A stretch of DNA of 64,000 nt. Origin: DAITMV01 sp046318595. GTDB lineage: Bacteria > Pseudomonadota > Gammaproteobacteria > Burkholderiales > Burkholderiaceae_B. The stretch's first letter is position 1, and each line of letters starts with the position of its first letter. Where the stretch lies: the NCBI GenBank assembly GCA_046318595.1, contig JBKCTV010000023.1, positions 62,001-126,000 of the forward strand. The letters run 5' to 3'. Shown in pieces: positions 59,579 through 64,000 of the stretch. The position numbers and the translations under genes were made by a program. The notes under the pieces are model-generated. The model worked only from the letters and a program-made list of their open reading frames with translations. It made no database searches and was not told the origin of the DNA.

Positions 59579-60731
59579 GTCTCCGTGCTCTGACGCAACT
59601 CTGTTGCACGAGGCGCTGCTCAACGAGATGTGCTTGGACCGGCGCTATGTGGAGGTGTTCAGACCGCATGGCAACTTTCTGCCTTATAAGGTAATGCGGC
59701 AGATAGCGCTGAAACGTCGACTCGGCCCTGCCCTCACACCCGTTCTGCTGCTGGTGGCCGCGATCATGCCAGCGGTGCTGTTGCTTAGCTGGTTGAACGC
59801 ATTGGTACGTTCGATACATCGCGATGTTTCGGCCTGCGGCTGCACTGCATGGATAGTACCGACCCTCAAGACGAACACTCCGCTGGTCAGCACGGCGCTG
59901 AGCGAGGCTGGCATAACGGTGTCGCCCCGCATTCTGGGCGACCTTGCCGCACAACTACCGCGGCTGCTGGGCTTCTGGAATGTACTGGCGACCGTCCCTG
60001 CCTTGTTTTACCTGCAGTGGCGATTCCTGGTAACGCCCCATGGATCTCGCTCAGCCCTTTTACTGCACGCCCGCGATGCGGTAGTGTTCTTGCTACTCGC
60101 TCGCTTCGCCCGGCTTCGTCCGGAAGACCTCTTTGCCACTGAGTGCCATTACCAGCGTTGGTCCTACGTGCTGTCGCACCGCGCCAGACACCTAGTCCTT
60201 GTGCAGCACGGCCTGCTAGATGATCTGATCCTGTTCCCCTGCCGAGGAGGAGAGGTGAACGTAATCGTCGTTCGCGATGAAGACTCGGCACAGGTCTATA
60301 AGCGTTATTACGGGTCGATCGGGGAGTTGCGCGTGCATGCTCCGAAGGTACCGCTACACACCATGCCCTGCGCTGCACCTGCGGTCTTTCTAGCCTCATC
60401 GTTTCCGACTATCGACCAGGAAATTGCCTTCGCGCGCGCTTGGCGCGAACGCCAGTCGGCGCCTCTAATCGTTAAGCTGCATCCGGCGCACCTCTACGAT
60501 GAGCGCGGTGCCAGACTAACGATGCTGGCAGATCATCAAGCTAAGAGCGATGAAAATCCCTCGTGCGCAGTCTTCATCAGCCACAGCTCCTCCATGGAGT
60601 TGCTCTACCGTACCCACGGCATCAGGACTGTAACCCTCAGCCAAGAGCCCAACACCGCAGCGGCCGTCGAGTCGGTCATGCGAGCCGTGGCGGACTTCCA
60701 CCACTCCGTTAACAATATTCCCTTAGGTTGA
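59571..60731 (+). CDS. GT-B-like glycosyltransferase candidate with sialyltransferase-type HP and SSS motifs
   Basis: 386 residues from ATG 59571. No family recognised with confidence. It has a hydrophobic N-terminal segment (VLLLVAAIMPAVLLLSWLNAL, about 56-77), then VLVQHGLLDDL (about 210), IVKLHPAHLYDE (HP, about 303) and VFISHSSSMELLYRTHGI (about 335). An HP motif followed by a Ser/Ser motif is what bacterial sialyltransferases and related GT-B capsule enzymes share. In this locus the natural job would be transferring CMP-legionaminic acid, but that is inference; a KpsS-like or glycerophosphotransferase relative is also possible. Confidence 0.45.
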   Translation: MRESPCSDATLLHEALLNEMCLDRRYVEVFRPHGNFLPYKVMRQIALKRRLGPALTPVLLLVAAIMPAVLLLSWLNALVRSIHRDVSACGCTAWIVPTLKTNTPLVSTALSEAGITVSPRILGDLAAQLPRLLGFWNVLATVPALFYLQWRFLVTPHGSRSALLLHARDAVVFLLLARFARLRPEDLFATECHYQRWSYVLSHRARHLVLVQHGLLDDLILFPCRGGEVNVIVVRDEDSAQVYKRYYGSIGELRVHAPKVPLHTMPCAAPAVFLASSFPTIDQEIAFARAWRERQSAPLIVKLHPAHLYDERGARLTMLADHQAKSDENPSCAVFISHSSSMELLYRTHGIRTVTLSQEPNTAAAVESVMRAVADFHHSVNNIPLG

Positions 60732-60739
60732 AAGACGAG

Positions 60740-61879
60740 ATGCATTCTTACCAAATCTGCACCCACTGCATCATGGACACCACCGATCCGAACATCCGGA
60801 TCGACGATCACGGCCATTGCGAGTACTGCAACAACTTCGACGCCACCATCCAGCCCAACTGGCACACCGGCCCCGAGGGGGCGCGCCAGCTTGCGCAGAT
60901 GGCCGATGCCATACGCGAGGTCGGCAAAGGCAAAGACTTCGACTGCATCATCGGCCTGAGCGGAGGGCTCGACAGTTCTTATGTCGCATATGTTGCCAAG
61001 GAAAAAATGGGCTTGCGCCCGCTTTTATTCCACGTAGACGCAGGCTGGAACACCGATCAAGCGGTGGGCAACATCGAAAAGCTGGTCGATGGCTTGGGCC
61101 TGGATCTTTACACCGAAGTTGTGAACTGGGAAGCCGTCAAGCGCATGCAAGTTGCTTTTTTGCGGGCCGGCATACCCGATCAAGATCTGGTCCAAGATGC
61201 CGCTTTTTTTTCAGGTCTGTACAAGTTTGCGCGTAAATACAAGATCAAACACATCATCACGGGTTCCAATTTTTCAACTGAGTGTTGTCGTGAGCCAGAG
61301 GAGTGGGGTGGGTACTTAGGAATAGACAAAACATTATTCAACGATATTTGGCGGCAATGTGGCGACGGTCAACCAAACGATGAATTCCCGCTGGTAGACA
61401 TTCTGGTTTACAAACTTTGGTATCAAAAAGTGCTGGGCATGAAGGTGCATCACCCGCTGAACCTGGTTCCATATGTCAAGAAGGATGCTGAGGATGAGTT
61501 AGAACGCCGCTTTGGTTGGCAGCGTTTCCAACATAAGCATCATGAGTCCCGCTTCACCCGCTTTTACGAAGACTATTGGCTGCCGCGCCGGTTTGGCTAT
61601 GAGAAACGGCGCGCCCACTTCTCCAGCTTGATCATGACGGGACAGATGACACGTGACCAGGCGCTGGATCGTATTTCGCGCCCGGAGATGGATGAGCATT
61701 TTCTTAAGCAAGAGTTTGAGTATGTGGCGCACAAGCTGGGCTTGACGGTTGACGAGTTACAGCAGCTCTTTGATAGCCCGAAAAAGACTTATCGCGATTA
61801 CAAGAATAAGCGCGACCTAATTGGTTTGGGTGCAAACCTCATGCGCAAGCTGGGCCTGGAAAAAAGGTATTTCCGATGA
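60740..61879 (+). CDS. wbuX: N-acetyl sugar amidotransferase (WbuX/WbpG/PseA family)
   Basis: 379 residues. A zinc-ribbon-like N-terminus (CTHCIMDTTDPNI, then CEYCNNF) is followed by a PP-loop ATP pyrophosphatase domain (IIGLSGGLDSSYVAYVA) and GSNFSTECCREPEEWGGYL. The family turns an acetamido group into an acetamidino group using ammonia from a HisH/HisF-like pair, here the next two genes. A TTG at 60728 overlapping the previous stop is an alternative start. Base composition drops here (my count: 56 of 120 bases G or C in 61261-61380). Confidence 0.88.
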   Translation: MHSYQICTHCIMDTTDPNIRIDDHGHCEYCNNFDATIQPNWHTGPEGARQLAQMADAIREVGKGKDFDCIIGLSGGLDSSYVAYVAKEKMGLRPLLFHVDAGWNTDQAVGNIEKLVDGLGLDLYTEVVNWEAVKRMQVAFLRAGIPDQDLVQDAAFFSGLYKFARKYKIKHIITGSNFSTECCREPEEWGGYLGIDKTLFNDIWRQCGDGQPNDEFPLVDILVYKLWYQKVLGMKVHHPLNLVPYVKKDAEDELERRFGWQRFQHKHHESRFTRFYEDYWLPRRFGYEKRRAHFSSLIMTGQMTRDQALDRISRPEMDEHFLKQEFEYVAHKLGLTVDELQQLFDSPKKTYRDYKNKRDLIGLGANLMRKLGLEKRYFR

Positions 61880-62493
61880 TCTGCATCGTGGATTACGGTG
61901 TGGGTAATATTCAGGCTTTCCTGAATTTGTTCAAGCGGCTGGGCGTGGAAGCCAGAAGAGCGGATACACCGGGCGCATTGTCAGATGCAGTGCGACTGGT
62001 GTTGCCTGGCGTGGGGCACTTTGACCACGCTATGCAGCGCCTCAACGACTCTGGCATGCGCCCCAAACTCGAAGAATTGGTTTTGGGTGGGCAGGTTCCA
62101 GTAGTGGGCGTTTGTGTAGGTATGCAGATGTTGGCACAAGGCTCGGATGAAGGCAGCTTGCCGGGGCTCAACTGGGTGCCTGGCCGTGTGCGCGCATTCG
62201 CTACCCAGCCGAAAAGCGCCGATTTACCGATGCCGCACATGGGCTGGAACGAATTGCAGCCGCGTGCGCATAGCAAGCTGTTTTCTAAAGGGTTTGAAGC
62301 GGCGCCGCAATTTTATTTTCTGCATTCTTACTTCTTTGATGCACAAGACAAACAGGATGTGGCCGCGACGGCTAACTATGGTCTGGACTTCGATGCGGTG
62401 GTGTCGCGTGGGCATATTCATGGCGTGCAGTGTCATCCCGAGAAGAGTCACCATTGGGGTGAGCAACTTCTGAAAAATTTTGTGGAGCTTTGA
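61876..62493 (+). CDS. wbuY: Glutamine amidotransferase subunit WbuY (HisH paralogue)
   Basis: 205 residues, HisH-like glutaminase: CIVDYGVGNIQAFLNLFKRLG, catalytic Cys in VGVCVGMQMLAQGSDEG and His/Glu in QCHPEKSHH. All three catalytic residues are present, so it should release ammonia from glutamine for the sugar amidotransferase. It is a second copy besides the histidine-operon hisH at 11709-12341. Overlaps wbuX by 4 bp. Confidence 0.87.
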   Translation: MICIVDYGVGNIQAFLNLFKRLGVEARRADTPGALSDAVRLVLPGVGHFDHAMQRLNDSGMRPKLEELVLGGQVPVVGVCVGMQMLAQGSDEGSLPGLNWVPGRVRAFATQPKSADLPMPHMGWNELQPRAHSKLFSKGFEAAPQFYFLHSYFFDAQDKQDVAATANYGLDFDAVVSRGHIHGVQCHPEKSHHWGEQLLKNFVEL

Positions 62494-62496
62494 CCG

Positions 62497-63282
62497 ATGT
62501 TGCGTCCCAGAATCATTCCTTGTTTGCTTGTCCACCAAAGGGGGCTCGTCAAAACGCAAGGGTTTAAGGATCCCAAATACGTCGGCGACCCGATCAATGC
62601 CGTTAGGATTTTCAATGAGAAAGAAGCCGATGAGTTGATGGTGCTGGACATTGACGCCACGGTGAATAAAGTGGCGCCTGACTTCGCCTTGATTGCCAAG
62701 CTGGCTGCAGAGTGCCGCATGCCCTTGTGTTACGGCGGTGGCGTCATCACGGCAGAGCAGGCCGCACGCATCGTGGATATGGGGGTTGAGAAGGTGGCTG
62801 TCAGCGCTGCCGCCGTTGCCAATCCGTCCCTGTTGACTGAAATGGCCGCTGCTGTGGGGTGCCAGTCAGTGGTCGCGGTATTGGATGTGCGCAAGCGCAC
62901 GGGCTTGTTTGCCAAGGGCTACGAACTGTGTACCCACAACGGCAAAACAACCCATAAGCTCGACCCGGTTGCGTTTGCCAAACAGTTGCAAGATGCCGGA
63001 GCTGGCGAAGTCGTGATCAATTCCGTCGATAGAGATGGGCTCATGCAAGGCTACGACCTTGAACTGGCGTCACAGTTCAAGCAGGCGCTGAAAGTGCCTG
63101 TGACCTTTCTTGGAGGCGCGGGCTCTCTGGATCACATGGGTGAGCTAATTTCCAAGCTAGGTGTTGTTGGAGCGGCCGCAGGCAGTCTTTTTGTTTTCAA
63201 GGGTAAGTATCGCGCAGTGCTGATTAATTATCCGACCCCGGAACAAAAAGTCAAACTTTGCCGCGAAGCATTGGAACGTTAG
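62497..63282 (+). CDS. wbuZ: Glycosyl amidation-associated protein WbuZ (HisF paralogue)
   Basis: 261 residues, HisF-like (beta-alpha)8 barrel: GDPINAVRIFNEKEADELMVLDI, CYGGGVITAEQAARI, VAVLDVRKRTG and VTFLGGAGSLDHM. The HisF catalytic Asp11 is replaced by Leu (IPCLLVHQRGLVKT, compared with IPCLDV in the true HisF at 13130), while the second Asp is kept. It is thus unlikely to make imidazole glycerol phosphate and probably channels ammonia from WbuY to WbuX. Starts 3 bp after wbuY. Confidence 0.87.
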   Translation: MLRPRIIPCLLVHQRGLVKTQGFKDPKYVGDPINAVRIFNEKEADELMVLDIDATVNKVAPDFALIAKLAAECRMPLCYGGGVITAEQAARIVDMGVEKVAVSAAAVANPSLLTEMAAAVGCQSVVAVLDVRKRTGLFAKGYELCTHNGKTTHKLDPVAFAKQLQDAGAGEVVINSVDRDGLMQGYDLELASQFKQALKVPVTFLGGAGSLDHMGELISKLGVVGAAAGSLFVFKGKYRAVLINYPTPEQKVKLCREALER

Positions 63283-63302
63283 ACACATACAAAAGGATTT
63301 TT

Positions 63303-64000
63303 ATGTTTTCCGACAAGATACTTCTCATCACGGGAGGAACGGGTTCGTTTGGTAACGCAGTGTTGCGCCGCTTTCTTGATTCTGATTTGCGTGAAATCCG
63401 CATCTTCAGCCGCGATGAAAAAAAGCAAGATGACATGCGCAAGAAGTACAACAACCCCAAACTCAAGTTTTACATTGGGGATGTTCGCGATTACCAATCC
63501 GTGCTGAATGTGGTCCGTGGCGTCGATTTTATTTACCACGCCGCTGCACTCAAGCAAGTTCCATCGTGCGAGTTTCATCCGCTTGAGGCTGTTAAAACCA
63601 ACGTGCTGGGCACCGAAAATGTGCTCGAAGCCGCCATCACCTGCGTCGTCAAACGGGTGGTGGTGCTTAGCACCGACAAAGCGGTGTACCCCATCAACGC
63701 CATGGGCATCAGCAAAGCCATGATGGAAAAGGTGGCTGTGGCCAAATCACGCAATAGCAATGGCACCGTGATCAATGTCACCCGCTATGGCAACGTGATG
63801 TGCTCACGCGGTTCGGTGATTCCACTTTTCACAGAGCAGATCCGTGCCGGTCAGCCCATCACCATCACCGACCCGGCCATGACCCGCTTCATGATGACGC
63901 TCGATGACGCCGTGGACCTGGTTTTGTATGCGTTTGAGCACGGCAAGCCGGGTGAAATTTTTGTGCAAAAGGCACCCGCTGCGACTATTGAAACCCTGGC
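63303..64000 (+). CDS. fnlA: UDP-GlcNAc 4,6-dehydratase/epimerase FnlA (WbjB), 5' part, cut by the right edge
   Basis: About 232 residues are visible, with no stop before the window end. ATG at 63303 after AAAAGGA. Extended SDR: LLITGGTGSFGNAVLRRFL, IRIFSRDEKKQDDMRKKY, HAAALKQVPSCEFHPLEA, STDKAVYPINAMGISKAMMEK (YxxxK replaced by the MxxxK of this subfamily) and TRYGNVMCSRGSVIPLF. It is close to FnlA/WbjB/CapE, the first enzyme of UDP-L-FucNAc synthesis. The expected partners fnlB and fnlC would lie to the right. Placed directly after wbuXYZ, it suggests L-FucNAm as the final sugar. Confidence 0.88.
   Translation, partial: MFSDKILLITGGTGSFGNAVLRRFLDSDLREIRIFSRDEKKQDDMRKKYNNPKLKFYIGDVRDYQSVLNVVRGVDFIYHAAALKQVPSCEFHPLEAVKTNVLGTENVLEAAITCVVKRVVVLSTDKAVYPINAMGISKAMMEKVAVAKSRNSNGTVINVTRYGNVMCSRGSVIPLFTEQIRAGQPITITDPAMTRFMMTLDDAVDLVLYAFEHGKPGEIFVQKAPAATIETL

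Noticed and set aside
1..64000. tRNA, rRNA, CRISPR arrays, insertion sequences
   Set aside because: Looked for by eye and found no T-loop-like motif, regular spaced repeat, transposase or terminal inverted repeat; short or diverged ones could still be missed without a covariance or profile search.

Overview
The window is one continuous stretch of a GC-rich, Gram-negative chromosome, most likely from a betaproteobacterium. The grounds are gene order (mlaFEDAC-mlaB, ibaG-murA-hisGDCBHAFIE-hinT-tatABC, ftsYEX beside rpoH, coxBA-ctaG-coxC-SURF1-ctaA-ctaB-sco) and family content. I cannot place it below class level. I saw no rRNA, tRNA, CRISPR array, insertion sequence or prophage. Coding density is very high, and many genes overlap by 1-8 bp.

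Layout. 1-731: 5' part of a pilus-type secretin on the minus strand, cut by the window edge. 941-6752: retrograde phospholipid transport (Mla), an ABC-2 exporter pair and a BolA-like protein. 6753-14790: murA and a complete histidine operon with the short form of HisG. 14783-16531: hinT and tatABC. 16621-23080 (mostly minus): DUF3108 protein, M15 peptidase, MoeB/ThiF-like protein, CtpA protease, EnvC-like amidase activator and gpmA, with a plus-strand HAD phosphatase between them. 23156-25451: rhodanese, glutaredoxin, SecB, GpsA. 25557-27193: a small unknown ORF and a helical-repeat protein. 27255-29318: trmL, comF and a BioC-like methyltransferase. 29517-38335: cytochrome c oxidase structural and assembly genes with haem A synthesis. 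38367-42052 (minus): rpoH, ftsX, ftsE, ftsY. 42066-46321: two M16 peptidase-family genes, rsmD, coaD, ferredoxin. 46330-46915: remains of a decayed gene. 47053-64000: a surface-polysaccharide locus that continues past the right edge.

The polysaccharide locus is the accessory part of the window. It opens with its own RfaH-type antiterminator, then a promoter and an exact copy of the enterobacterial ops element, then an EPS-type MarR regulator. A legionaminic acid pathway of the Campylobacter GDP-sugar type follows (legB, legC, legG, legI, neuD-like, ptmE, ptmF, legF/ptmB, ptmA). Next come a Wzx-like flippase, a Wzy-like polymerase and an unassigned protein with sialyltransferase-like motifs. 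The locus ends with a wbuX-wbuY-wbuZ sugar-amidation module and fnlA, which points to an amidinated sugar such as L-FucNAm. Base composition changes sharply inside the locus, as expected of a mosaic.

The other regulatory highlight is a perfect CIRCE-type inverted repeat (9-9-9) lying inside a convincing sigma70-type promoter directly upstream of rpoH. It suggests that HrcA controls the heat-shock sigma factor.
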